From JAHJQZ01 sp963676075 (lineage in GTDB: Bacteria; Pseudomonadota; Alphaproteobacteria; Rhizobiales; Devosiaceae): a stretch of DNA of 64,000 nt. The notes under the pieces are model-generated. The model searched no databases. It was not told the origin of the DNA and worked only from the letters and a program-made list of their open reading frames with translations. The DNA is taken from positions 367,759 through 431,758 of the forward strand of contig CAXXNZ010000001.1 of NCBI GenBank assembly GCA_963676075.2, given 5' to 3'. Positions 34,580 through 41,771 of the stretch are shown one piece after another (within the stretch, counting starts at the first letter, position 1; each line of letters begins with the position of its first letter). The position numbers and the translations under genes were made by a program.

Positions 34580-34977
34580 CTTGTCTCCATCGACAGGTGG
34601 GAAAGGCGGATTGCCGCTGGCCGGTTTTGCCGGAATTCGGCGGATCAAAGGTCTCTGAAGCCGCATGCTCGAGCCGTTCGCCCGTTCAATGCGACGCAGC
34701 GAAGCTACACGATGCCGGCTTGAGGAGACAACGATTTGGCTGTGCGCCGATGCTGAAGGGTTTGTGCCGCTAACGCCTTGCGCCGACCACCCAAAAAAGA
34801 AGGCGTGACCGGGGAACTGGCCACGCCTTCCTTTGGGTCCGGCACACAAGGGGCGAGCGCCGGGAGGTGACGCGAACACACATTGGGGGACGTGTCCGCG
34901 CCGGGGATCGTGGGGGAGCCGCGGTGCGGCGCCCCGAAGGTTGTGTGGTCGCGTTCCGGGGAACGCATCCGGAAGAG
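34580..34977. other. intergenic region between antiporter and flgH
   Basis: About 400 bp without a convincing gene. It contains the flgH-side terminator and presumably the antiporter promoter near 34600-34740. Confidence 0.5.
34793..34830 (-). terminator. terminator of the flgF-flgG-flgA-flgH operon
   Basis: On the minus strand GAAGGCGTG / CACGCCTTC form a 9-bp stem around a 14-base loop and are followed by TTTTTT (complement of 34793-34798). It lies ~150 bp past the flgH stop. Confidence 0.75.
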
Positions 34978-35715
34978 TTAGAACGGCAGGATGGCGTCGA
35001 GGATCTGCGAACCGTAGCGCGGCTGCTGAACATCGGTGATCTGACCGCGGCCGCCGTAGGAAATGCGGGCTTCGGCGATCTTGGAGCTGTCGATCGAGTT
35101 GTCGTTGCCGATGTCCTCGGGCCGGACGATGCCGGCGATGATCAGGTCGCGAACCTCGAAATTGACGCGCACTTCCTGGCGGCCCTCGATGACGAGATTG
35201 TCGTTGGGCAGAACCTGGGTGACGACGGCGGCGATCTGGGTCTTCAAGGTCTCAGACCGGTTGACACTGCCGTTGCCACTGTCGCCGAGGCCGGAACTGG
35301 TGGTCACGGCGGCGTCGGCGTTGACATCTGCCGGGGCGACGCTGTTGAACACCGATCCAAGCACACCACCGACGCCGGTTTCGCTGGTCGAGGTGCGGGT
35401 GCGGGCCGTCTGGTTGGCGATCTTGGCCTGGTCGGCGATCGTCACCTTGATGGTCAGGATGTCACCGATGCGACGGGCGCGCTGGTCCTTGAAAAAGCCC
35501 TTGGCGCTGGCCTGGAACAGGGAATTGGGCTGGTAGGCGACGACTTCGGGCGCCGGCATCGGCATGGTGACCGGGTTGTAGCCGGGGTCTGTGGTCGGAT
35601 CGTCGATCGCGGTCAGGGTCGGGGCCTGGCCGACCTGGGCCAGCCGGTCCATGGTCGAGCAGGCGCCAAGGCTGGAGACGAGGGCGATGCCAAGAAGGAT
35701 GCGGGTGGCGTTCAT
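34978..35715 (-). CDS. flgH: flagellar L-ring lipoprotein FlgH
   Basis: FlgH forms the outer-membrane ring around the distal rod. The 245-residue precursor has a lipoprotein signal with lipobox L-G-A-C (Cys at residue 19). Family motifs are S-L-F-Q in N-S-L-F-Q-A, D-I-L-T-I-K-V, L-P-N-D-N-L-V-I-E-G-R-Q-E-V and the end Q-P-R-Y-G-S-Q-I-L-D. It lies 12 bp after flgA in the operon flgF-flgG-flgA-flgH and is followed by the operon terminator. Confidence 0.95.
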   Translation of the reverse strand: MNATRILLGIALVSSLGACSTMDRLAQVGQAPTLTAIDDPTTDPGYNPVTMPMPAPEVVAYQPNSLFQASAKGFFKDQRARRIGDILTIKVTIADQAKIANQTARTRTSTSETGVGGVLGSVFNSVAPADVNADAAVTTSSGLGDSGNGSVNRSETLKTQIAAVVTQVLPNDNLVIEGRQEVRVNFEVRDLIIAGIVRPEDIGNDNSIDSSKIAEARISYGGRGQITDVQQPRYGSQILDAILPF

Positions 35716-35726
35716 TGTGCCTCTCC

Positions 35727-36677
35727 CTAACGAATGGCTGTTGTCGGGGCGTTGGCGCTGGAGCCGACAAGAACCACCTTGCCGGGCGCCGACGCATAGG
35801 CCGACAGAACTTTGGATGACATGAGGTTGAGCACCTGCAGCGACTCGCCTTCGGCGGCGTCGCCGAGGGCCTGCCCCTTGACGGTGAGGGTCAACGGACC
35901 GGACTGGTAGACGATGGTCACCGGCTGATTGCGCTGGACCAGTCTCGGCTCCATCAGGTCGCCGGGCTTCAGCATCTTGCCGGCGCGGGCCGGACGCTTG
36001 AGCTGCATGCCGATCACCTGGTCGAGAGAAGAGAAGCTGCCGGTATCGGCGGTCCTGACCGCAACCTTGCGCATTTCGACATCGGAGGGCCGGATGACGG
36101 CATCGCCGGGAAGCGAGTTGGCAAGGTAGGGTACCTCAACGACAAGATCGACGCGTCCGGAAACCGTCACCGGCGCTTGTTGGCCGGAGACATCGAAACG
36201 GGCGGTGAACTGGCCCGATCCGGACAGGTAGCTGAAGGTCACCAGCGAGACCGGATCGGTGTCGGTGTCCGCCGTCATCAGCGGCAACGGCCCGGAAAAG
36301 CTGACCTCGGCACTGACATCGCTGGCCAGAAAGCCCCGTTTGGTGAGAGTGTCGCGGATCAGGCCGGACAGGGACGTCTCGTCGACGGTGCGACCGAAGC
36401 GGGCCACGGTGACAGCACCGGATTCGGGCGGACGGAAGTCGGTCAATCCGATCTTGGCGGCGGCAACACGGACGGCGTCAAGCGAGACGCGCCCGGAAGT
36501 GCCCGGAGCCGGCGAACGGAAAAGGGCCTTTTCGGCGTAAAGATCGGCGCCGTCGAACATGTCGCCGACGGTGACGATCGGCGTCTTGACGACGATCTGC
36601 GATTTCAGAACCGGGCCCGCCGAAGCGGCGCTGGCGCCGAGAGCGAAAATCAGAACGGACAACAGGAGCTTTTTCAT
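35727..36677 (-). CDS. flgA: flagellar P-ring assembly chaperone FlgA
   Basis: FlgA is the periplasmic chaperone for FlgI polymerisation. The 316-residue precursor has a signal peptide (L-L-L-S-V-L-I-F-A-L-G-A-S-A-A-S-A). The C-terminal SAF-type domain reads G-D-A-V-I-R-P-S-D-V-E-M-R, then G-M-Q-L-K-R-P-A-R-A-G and V-L-N-L-M-S-S-K-V-L. AGGAGG lies 6 bases before the ATG. It sits between flgG and flgH with gaps of about 12 bp. Confidence 0.93.
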   Translation of the reverse strand: MKKLLLSVLIFALGASAASAGPVLKSQIVVKTPIVTVGDMFDGADLYAEKALFRSPAPGTSGRVSLDAVRVAAAKIGLTDFRPPESGAVTVARFGRTVDETSLSGLIRDTLTKRGFLASDVSAEVSFSGPLPLMTADTDTDPVSLVTFSYLSGSGQFTARFDVSGQQAPVTVSGRVDLVVEVPYLANSLPGDAVIRPSDVEMRKVAVRTADTGSFSSLDQVIGMQLKRPARAGKMLKPGDLMEPRLVQRNQPVTIVYQSGPLTLTVKGQALGDAAEGESLQVLNLMSSKVLSAYASAPGKVVLVGSSANAPTTAIR

Positions 36678-36689
36678 CTGTCAGCCTCC

Positions 36690-37475
36690 TCAGGTCAGGT
36701 TCGAGGTGGCGCGCATCATCTCGTCGGCGCCGGAGATGACACGGGCGTTCATCTCGTAGGCGCGCTGGGCGGAGATCATGTCGGAGATTTCGGTGACGGC
36801 GTTGACGTTGGACATTTCGAGATAGCCCTGGAGCACGTCGCCGACGCCGTCGGCGCCAGGATTGCTGGCCAGCGGCGCGCCGCTGGCGGGCGTTTCGGAG
36901 AACAGGTTCTGGCCGTCGGATTTGAGCCCGGCAGGATTGACGAAGGTCGCAAGCTGGATCTGGCCGAGTTCGGTCGGCACCGCCGCCGCGCCGATATAGG
37001 CTTCGACCACGCCCGAAGCGTTGATCGAGATATCTCGCGCGTCCTCGGGAATGGTGATGCCCGGCTGCACTTCGTAGCCGTCGACGGTGACGATGGTGCC
37101 GTCGGCGCTGCGCTCGAATGAACCGTCACGCGTGTAGGCGGTGCTGCCGTCTGGCTTGGTGATGGCGAAATAGCCTTCGCCGCGAACCGCCAGATCGAGT
37201 TCCTTCTCGGTCGGCACCGGACTGCCCTGACTGGTGATGCGGGAGGTTGCCGCCGTGCGGACGCCCGAGCCGATCTCGACGCCAACCGGCTGGATGTTGC
37301 CGGCATCCGAGGTCTGGGCGCCGGCACGCCGCAACTGCTGGTACAGAAGATCCTGGAACTCGGCCCGCTGCTTCTTGTAGCCAGTGGTGCGCATGTTGGC
37401 GATGTTGTTGGAAATGACTTCGACATTGCGCTCCTGCGCGGCCATGCCGGTCGATGCGATATAGAGTGCTCTCAT
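36690..37475 (-). CDS. flgG: flagellar distal rod protein FlgG
   Basis: FlgG builds the distal rod. The 261-residue protein has the standard length, an N-terminal M-x-A-L-Y-I-A-S-T-G-M motif with N-I-A-N-M-R-T-T-G-Y-K-K, and a C-terminal Q-R-A-Y-E-M-N-A-R-V helix. AGGGAGA precedes the ATG. It lies 14 bp after flgF and 12 bp before flgA. Confidence 0.96.
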   Translation of the reverse strand: MRALYIASTGMAAQERNVEVISNNIANMRTTGYKKQRAEFQDLLYQQLRRAGAQTSDAGNIQPVGVEIGSGVRTAATSRITSQGSPVPTEKELDLAVRGEGYFAITKPDGSTAYTRDGSFERSADGTIVTVDGYEVQPGITIPEDARDISINASGVVEAYIGAAAVPTELGQIQLATFVNPAGLKSDGQNLFSETPASGAPLASNPGADGVGDVLQGYLEMSNVNAVTEISDMISAQRAYEMNARVISGADEMMRATSNLT

Positions 37476-37489
37476 CTCGTTTCTCCCTG

Positions 37490-38236
37490 TCAGGCCGTGA
37501 CGTCGCCAAGTTTGCGGATGGCGTTGCGCTGGAGTTCGTCGTGGCGCTTGATGAATTGCGAAACCATCTCGTAAGCGCGGTTGACGCGGATCATCTCGGC
37601 GGTTTCGCTGATGCCGGAGACGTTGGATGTTTCGACCATGCCCTGGTGGACAGCGGTTCGGGCGGCAGGCTGTCCTGGGTCGCCTGCGGTCGCCTGGTAA
37701 AGGGAACTGCCCAGGTGGGTCAGCGTTTGCGGGTTGTCGAACTCGACAATGGCGAGCGTGCCCTTGTTGCCGGCGCTCGACATGATGGCGCCATTGGCGC
37801 CAATGCGGATGTTGGTCTCGTTCGCCCCGAAGGTTACGGTGCCGCCGCCGACAACCACCGGGTCCCCGTCAGCGGTGACCAGGGTGCCGGTGGCGTTTGT
37901 GTGCAGCGCGCCGTTGCGGGTATAGGCAGGCCCGTTCTGGGTTTGCACCGTCAGAAAGCCCGGTCCATCGAGCGCGACATCGAAGGTGCCGCCGGTCTGT
38001 TGATAGGCGCCCGCCTGCAGGTCGTGCCGAGTCGCCCAATCCTGGGTGTAGTGGACCTCCTGGCTTCCAAGCGGAAACACCTGGTCCTTGGCAACAGGCA
38101 TGACGTAGTCCTCGAACAGGACCTTTTCCGCCTTGAAGCCGAATGTGTTGATGTTGGCCAGATTGTTGGCGACAACATTCATCTGCCGTTGCAGTGCGAT
38201 CTGGCGCGACAGGCCTATGAGTGGCGCGTTATCCAT
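37490..38236 (-). CDS. flgF: flagellar proximal rod protein FlgF
   Basis: FlgF is a proximal rod component. The 248-residue protein begins M-D-N-A-P-L-I-G-L-S-R-Q and has N-N-L-A-N-I-N-T-F-G-F-K. Its end is N-R-A-Y-E-M-V-S-Q-F-I-K-R-H-D-E-L-Q-R, the rod-protein C-terminal helix. It is the first gene of the flgF-flgG-flgA-flgH operon. A sigma-54 promoter lies ~67 bp before its start and a candidate FlbD dyad ~90 bp further out. Confidence 0.95.
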   Translation of the reverse strand: MDNAPLIGLSRQIALQRQMNVVANNLANINTFGFKAEKVLFEDYVMPVAKDQVFPLGSQEVHYTQDWATRHDLQAGAYQQTGGTFDVALDGPGFLTVQTQNGPAYTRNGALHTNATGTLVTADGDPVVVGGGTVTFGANETNIRIGANGAIMSSAGNKGTLAIVEFDNPQTLTHLGSSLYQATAGDPGQPAARTAVHQGMVETSNVSGISETAEMIRVNRAYEMVSQFIKRHDELQRNAIRKLGDVTA

Positions 38237-38302
38237 TATGCGCAGTTCCCCTTGTCGTGTCGGCGCCGCAACTTCCCCAAGCCGCGATGCCGCCTATTGC
38301 AA

Positions 38303-38319
38303 TGCAGATGCCGTGCCAG
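38303..38319 (-). promoter_or_regulatory. sigma-54 promoter of the flgF operon
   Basis: On the minus strand CTGGCACGGCATCTGCA has a perfect TGGCACG -24 element and TGCA at -12, with 10 bases between GG and GC. Confidence 0.78.
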
Positions 38320-38406
38320 AACAGAAAATGCAGCAAATTCAAGGGAATGATGTTCTGAGGGTCAGGCGCCGCCGGGACTATTCGGCATTTAAGGCAAGTT
38401 TTACCC

Positions 38407-38420
38407 GGCAGAATTTGCCG
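38407..38420. promoter_or_regulatory. GGCA-N6-TGCCG dyad, candidate FlbD/ftr site
   Basis: GGCAGAATTTGCCG lies ~90 bp upstream of the flgF sigma-54 promoter and ~90 bp upstream of fliL on the other side. Confidence 0.6.
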
Positions 38421-38434
38421 CTTTCACCGGCTTG

Positions 38435-38449
38435 GTAACTTTTCGTTAA
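38435..38449 (+). promoter_or_regulatory. CtrA-like box upstream of fliL
   Basis: GTAACTTTTCGTTAA matches TTAA-N7-TTAA with one mismatch and continues into TTAACCC. It lies ~60 bp before fliL. Confidence 0.45.
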
Positions 38450-38510
38450 CCCTTGCGGCGTTTAGCTCCCTTTCAAGGGTTCCCTGGGCCCAAGGGAACG
38501 GAGTGCGGTA

Positions 38511-39002
38511 ATGGCTGACGACGCTGACAATCAAAATACCGAAGCGGAAGGCGCCGGAGGCGATGCGCAACCCAAGAAGAGCAAGAAGATGCTCTTCATC
38601 ATCATTGGCGCGGTCGTGTTCGTGCTTCTTGCCGGCGGTGCGGGCGCCTATTTCATGTTCTTCTCGGGCGGTGGCGAGGTCACGCAGGAAGCCGACGTCA
38701 ATCAGTACTTTGACTATGACCTGCCGCCAATGACGGTGAACCTCAATTCCGAGAAGCCCGAGTTTCTCAAGCTGACGGTGTCGCTCGAGCTGTCGGACGA
38801 AAGCATGGTGGAACTGGTCGAGCCGCGGATTGCGCGCGTCATCGATGCCTTCCAGGTCTATCTGCGCGAACTGCGGCGCTCGGACCTCGAGGGCTCGGCC
38901 GGCATCTACCGGCTGAAGGAAGAACTGCGGCGGCGCGTCAATCTCGCCATCTACCCAGCGGAAGTGCAGGGCATCCTGTTCAAGGAAATCCTGGTGCAAT
39001 AG
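38511..39002 (+). CDS. fliL: flagellar basal body-associated protein FliL
   Basis: FliL surrounds and supports the stator units. The 163-residue protein has an acidic cytoplasmic start, one transmembrane helix (L-F-I-I-I-G-A-V-V-F-V-L-L-A-G-G), and a periplasmic domain with Y-D-L-P-P-M-T-V-N-L and L-R-R-R/V-N-L-A-I-Y-P. It ends with the typical V-Q-G-I-L-F-K-E-I-L-V-Q. It heads fliL-fliM-DUF6468-motE. GGAG-like bases precede the ATG. A CtrA-like box upstream suggests early-class expression. Confidence 0.93.
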   Translation: MADDADNQNTEAEGAGGDAQPKKSKKMLFIIIGAVVFVLLAGGAGAYFMFFSGGGEVTQEADVNQYFDYDLPPMTVNLNSEKPEFLKLTVSLELSDESMVELVEPRIARVIDAFQVYLRELRRSDLEGSAGIYRLKEELRRRVNLAIYPAEVQGILFKEILVQ

Positions 39003-39011
39003 GAGTCGAAA

Positions 39012-40196
39012 TTGGCCGGACCGGACGACGACGACAAATTGGCGGCAGACTGGGATCTCGACGGCATTACCGGCGGTGGCGGCGATGATGACGCGGGCGC
39101 AGGCGGTGGCGACGACGCGATGGCGGCCGAGTGGGCCGCGATGATCGAAGGCGCCGATGGCGACGACGATGATGATGGCGGTGGTGCCGATCGCGTTCTC
39201 AATCAGGACGAGATCGACAACCTGTTGGGCTTTGATGCCAATGCCGGGGGCGATGTCGAACTGACCGGAGTTCAGGCTCTGATCAATTCGGCGCTCGTCT
39301 CCTACGAACGCCTGCCGATGCTCGAAATCGTCTTTGACCGTCTGGTGCGGCTGACGACCACGAGTCTCAGAAATTTCACCTCCGACAACGTCGAAGTCTC
39401 GCTCGAATCGATCACCTCGGTGCGGTTCGGCGATTATCTCAATTCCATTCCGCTGCCGGCGATCCTTTCGGTCATCAAGGCCGAGGAATGGGAAAACTTC
39501 GGCCTGCTGACTGTCGATTCCAGTCTCATTTACTCGATGATCGACGTACTGCTCGGCGGCAGGCGATCCGGCGGCGTGATCCGCATCGAAGGGCGGCCTT
39601 ACACCACCATCGAAATGGCGCTGGCACGGCGGATGATCGAGGTGATCCTCGATGACACCAAGAAGGCGTTTGAGCCTTTGACGCCGGTGACGTTCACCCT
39701 CGAACGACTCGAGACCAACCCGCGCTTTGCCGCGATCTCGCGCCCGGCCAACGCGGCGATCCTGATCGATCTCAGGATCGACATGGACGACCGTGGCGGC
39801 AAGATCGAGATCCTTTTGCCCTACGCCACCATCGAGCCCATTCGCGAACAGCTCCTGCAGATGTTCATGGGCGAGAAATTCGGCCGGGACCCGATCTGGG
39901 AAGGTCATCTGGCCACCGAAATCTTTGCTGCCGACACCAATATCGATGCCGTGCTGCACGAGATGGAACTGCCGCTCCGGGAGGTCATGAACCTAGAGGT
40001 CGGCCAGACCATCGTCTTCGACCGCGCGCCGTCCGACCCCGTGTTGCTCAGGGCCGGCGACACCGATCTGACCGAAGGCGTCATGGGACATATTGGCAAG
40101 AACGTGTCGATCCGCGTTTCACGGCCACTCACTCCGCCTCGCGTAACGATGGCGGTCTTCGAAGCGCTCGACGAACACCTGGAGAACAAGCCATGA
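39012..40196 (+). CDS. fliM: flagellar motor switch protein FliM
   Basis: FliM is the CheY-binding middle part of the C-ring. The 394-residue protein starts at TTG 39012, set by AGGAG at 39001-39005 in the fliL stop region. The N-terminus is a long Asp/Gly-rich tract (about residues 4-60) before L-N-Q-D-E-I-D-N-L-L-G-F, the conserved FliM element usually found at the very N-terminus. Downstream are Y-E-R-L-P-M-L-E-I-V-F-D-R, R-N-F-T-S-D-N-V and the C-terminal FliN-like domain (L-E-V-G-Q-T-I-V-F). The stop overlaps the next gene (ATGA). Confidence 0.95.
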   Translation: MAGPDDDDKLAADWDLDGITGGGGDDDAGAGGGDDAMAAEWAAMIEGADGDDDDDGGGADRVLNQDEIDNLLGFDANAGGDVELTGVQALINSALVSYERLPMLEIVFDRLVRLTTTSLRNFTSDNVEVSLESITSVRFGDYLNSIPLPAILSVIKAEEWENFGLLTVDSSLIYSMIDVLLGGRRSGGVIRIEGRPYTTIEMALARRMIEVILDDTKKAFEPLTPVTFTLERLETNPRFAAISRPANAAILIDLRIDMDDRGGKIEILLPYATIEPIREQLLQMFMGEKFGRDPIWEGHLATEIFAADTNIDAVLHEMELPLREVMNLEVGQTIVFDRAPSDPVLLRAGDTDLTEGVMGHIGKNVSIRVSRPLTPPRVTMAVFEALDEHLENKP

Positions 40197-40633
40197 CCGG
40201 ACTGCCACTCGGTATGATTGTCGAAGGACTTGTTTCTGTTCTTCTTCTTTTGACAATTGGTTATAGCATTCTGCTCAATGAGCGGCTGAAGAAGCTGCAT
40301 GCCGACAAGGATGCGCTAAAGGCGATCATCGCCGATCTGATCGTGGCGACGGACACGGCCAACAAGGCTATCGGCGAGTTGCGTCATACGGCGGACGAGG
40401 CCGAATCCAACCTGAGCGGCCAACTTGCCGAAGCCGAGCGCTTTGCCGTGGAGCTCGCCAATCATGTTACTGCCGGTCAGGCGGTGATGGACCGCATCGC
40501 CCGAATCCTGGCAACGGTACGGCAGGCGGAATCCAATGGTGCCGCAATCGAGACTCCAATCGTGAACAATCGCGCGCAAGAAGCGCTCAGACGCCTGAGG
40601 TCGCATCAGATGCGCAAGGATGAGGCTGCGTGA
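40193..40633 (+). CDS. DUF6468 membrane-anchored coiled-coil protein
   Basis: This 146-residue protein has one N-terminal transmembrane helix (M-I-V-E-G-L-V-S-V-L-L-L-L-T-I-G-Y) followed by a long charged coiled-coil. It matches DUF6468, an alphaproteobacterial family with no known function that is found at this place in flagellar clusters. It is translationally coupled at both ends: ATGA overlap with fliM and GTGA overlap with the motE-like gene. The topology resembles small single-pass accessory proteins of the motor or export apparatus. A flagellar role is inferred from context. Confidence 0.78.
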   Translation: MTGLPLGMIVEGLVSVLLLLTIGYSILLNERLKKLHADKDALKAIIADLIVATDTANKAIGELRHTADEAESNLSGQLAEAERFAVELANHVTAGQAVMDRIARILATVRQAESNGAAIETPIVNNRAQEALRRLRSHQMRKDEAA

Positions 40634-41490
40634 AGTCAATCCGTCTGCTCCCGCTGGTCGTGTTCGCTGCCCTTGCGCTGTTTTTGCTCAAGGGCATCGG
40701 GCTTGTGACCGAGGGGGGCTATGTGCTCACGGGCACGTCGGTGAGCCAGGCTGCCGACGACGCTGAGGGGACAGGCGAGGCAGCGCAGGTTGATCCCGGG
40801 GTCGCAGCCCAGGCTGCAGGCGAGAACCCGGCCGCCGCCGAAAGCGCTGCGCGAACCGGCATGGCCCAACCGGTGGAGCCTGCTCCGGCGATCGATGCGG
40901 CAGAGCGTGCTTCGGAAACCCTGTTCTCGCGGGCCGGGCCGACGCCGGTATCCTCGAACCAGCTCGATGCTGCACCGTTCGCGATTACCAAGTCGGGCGA
41001 AAAGGTGCCGCTGGTTCCCGCCGATGGCGCCAACACCACCGAGAAGGCGGTACTTGAACGGCTGAGCGACAGACGGGCGGAACTCGACGCCTTCGAAAAC
41101 CAGCTCAGGCAGCGCGAGGCGCTGGTGGCCGCCGCCGAACAGCGCATGAATGAGCGCGCCGATCAGCTCAAGGCGCTCGAAGCCCAGATCAGTGCGCTGG
41201 TGGAGCAGAAAAAGGCCAACGACGACGAGCAGTTCAAGGGGCTGGTTTCGATGTACGAGAACATGAAGCCCAAGGCTGCGGCGCAAATCTTCGACCAGTT
41301 GAGCAATGACGTGCTGTTCCGGGTCTCTGTCGCCATGAACCCGCGCAAGATGTCACCCATCCTGGCCGCGATGAACCCGGCAAGGGCCCAGGAACTGACA
41401 GCGATGATGGCCGCCGATCAAGGCGAACCCAGCCTGAGCGAGGCCGGAGTGCAGGACCTGACACAGTTGCCGCAGATCGTCGGGCAATAG
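40630..41490 (+). CDS. motE: MotE-like periplasmic motility chaperone
   Basis: The 286-residue protein starts at GTG, overlapping the preceding stop. It has an N-terminal hydrophobic anchor or signal (L-L-P-L-V-V-F-A-A-L-A-L-F-L-L), an Ala/Pro-rich linker, and a coiled-coil (R-L-S-D-R-R-A-E-L-D-A-F-E-N-Q-L). The C-terminal MgtE-N-like domain reads K-P-K-A-A-A-Q-I-F-D-Q-L, then A-M-N-P-R-K-M-S-P-I-L-A-A-M. This is the MotE architecture; in Sinorhizobium MotE stabilises the periplasmic motor protein MotC. No MotC is seen next to it; instead a large secreted repeat protein follows 281 bp downstream. Confidence 0.82.
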   Translation: MKSIRLLPLVVFAALALFLLKGIGLVTEGGYVLTGTSVSQAADDAEGTGEAAQVDPGVAAQAAGENPAAAESAARTGMAQPVEPAPAIDAAERASETLFSRAGPTPVSSNQLDAAPFAITKSGEKVPLVPADGANTTEKAVLERLSDRRAELDAFENQLRQREALVAAAEQRMNERADQLKALEAQISALVEQKKANDDEQFKGLVSMYENMKPKAAAQIFDQLSNDVLFRVSVAMNPRKMSPILAAMNPARAQELTAMMAADQGEPSLSEAGVQDLTQLPQIVGQ

Positions 41491-41771
41491 AGGTCTCGGG
41501 CGCGGTTCGTGCTCGGACTGATGCCCGAAAGCGCGGTTAACGCCTCCCGAACGATGTGACCTGCGGGCCTGAAACGCCTGAAACGCCTGAAATGGCGGTA
41601 AATCGGCTGATTTTTGATGCTTTCGCGAATGAAGGCCTGTTACCCGGACGCGGAGCAAGGCGACGGCGCCATTCCAGGATTATGCAGTATTTTCCGTAAG
41701 GATACGCGCAGTTGGTAAGGCAGCGTTAAAGGGGTTTGGCTAGACTTCGTTAAGGTATTTCCAACGCGGGC

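Noticed and set aside
41572..41592. Three tandem CGCCTGAAA-like units after motE
   Set aside because: Short 9-bp direct repeats in an intergenic region; too small to assign any function.
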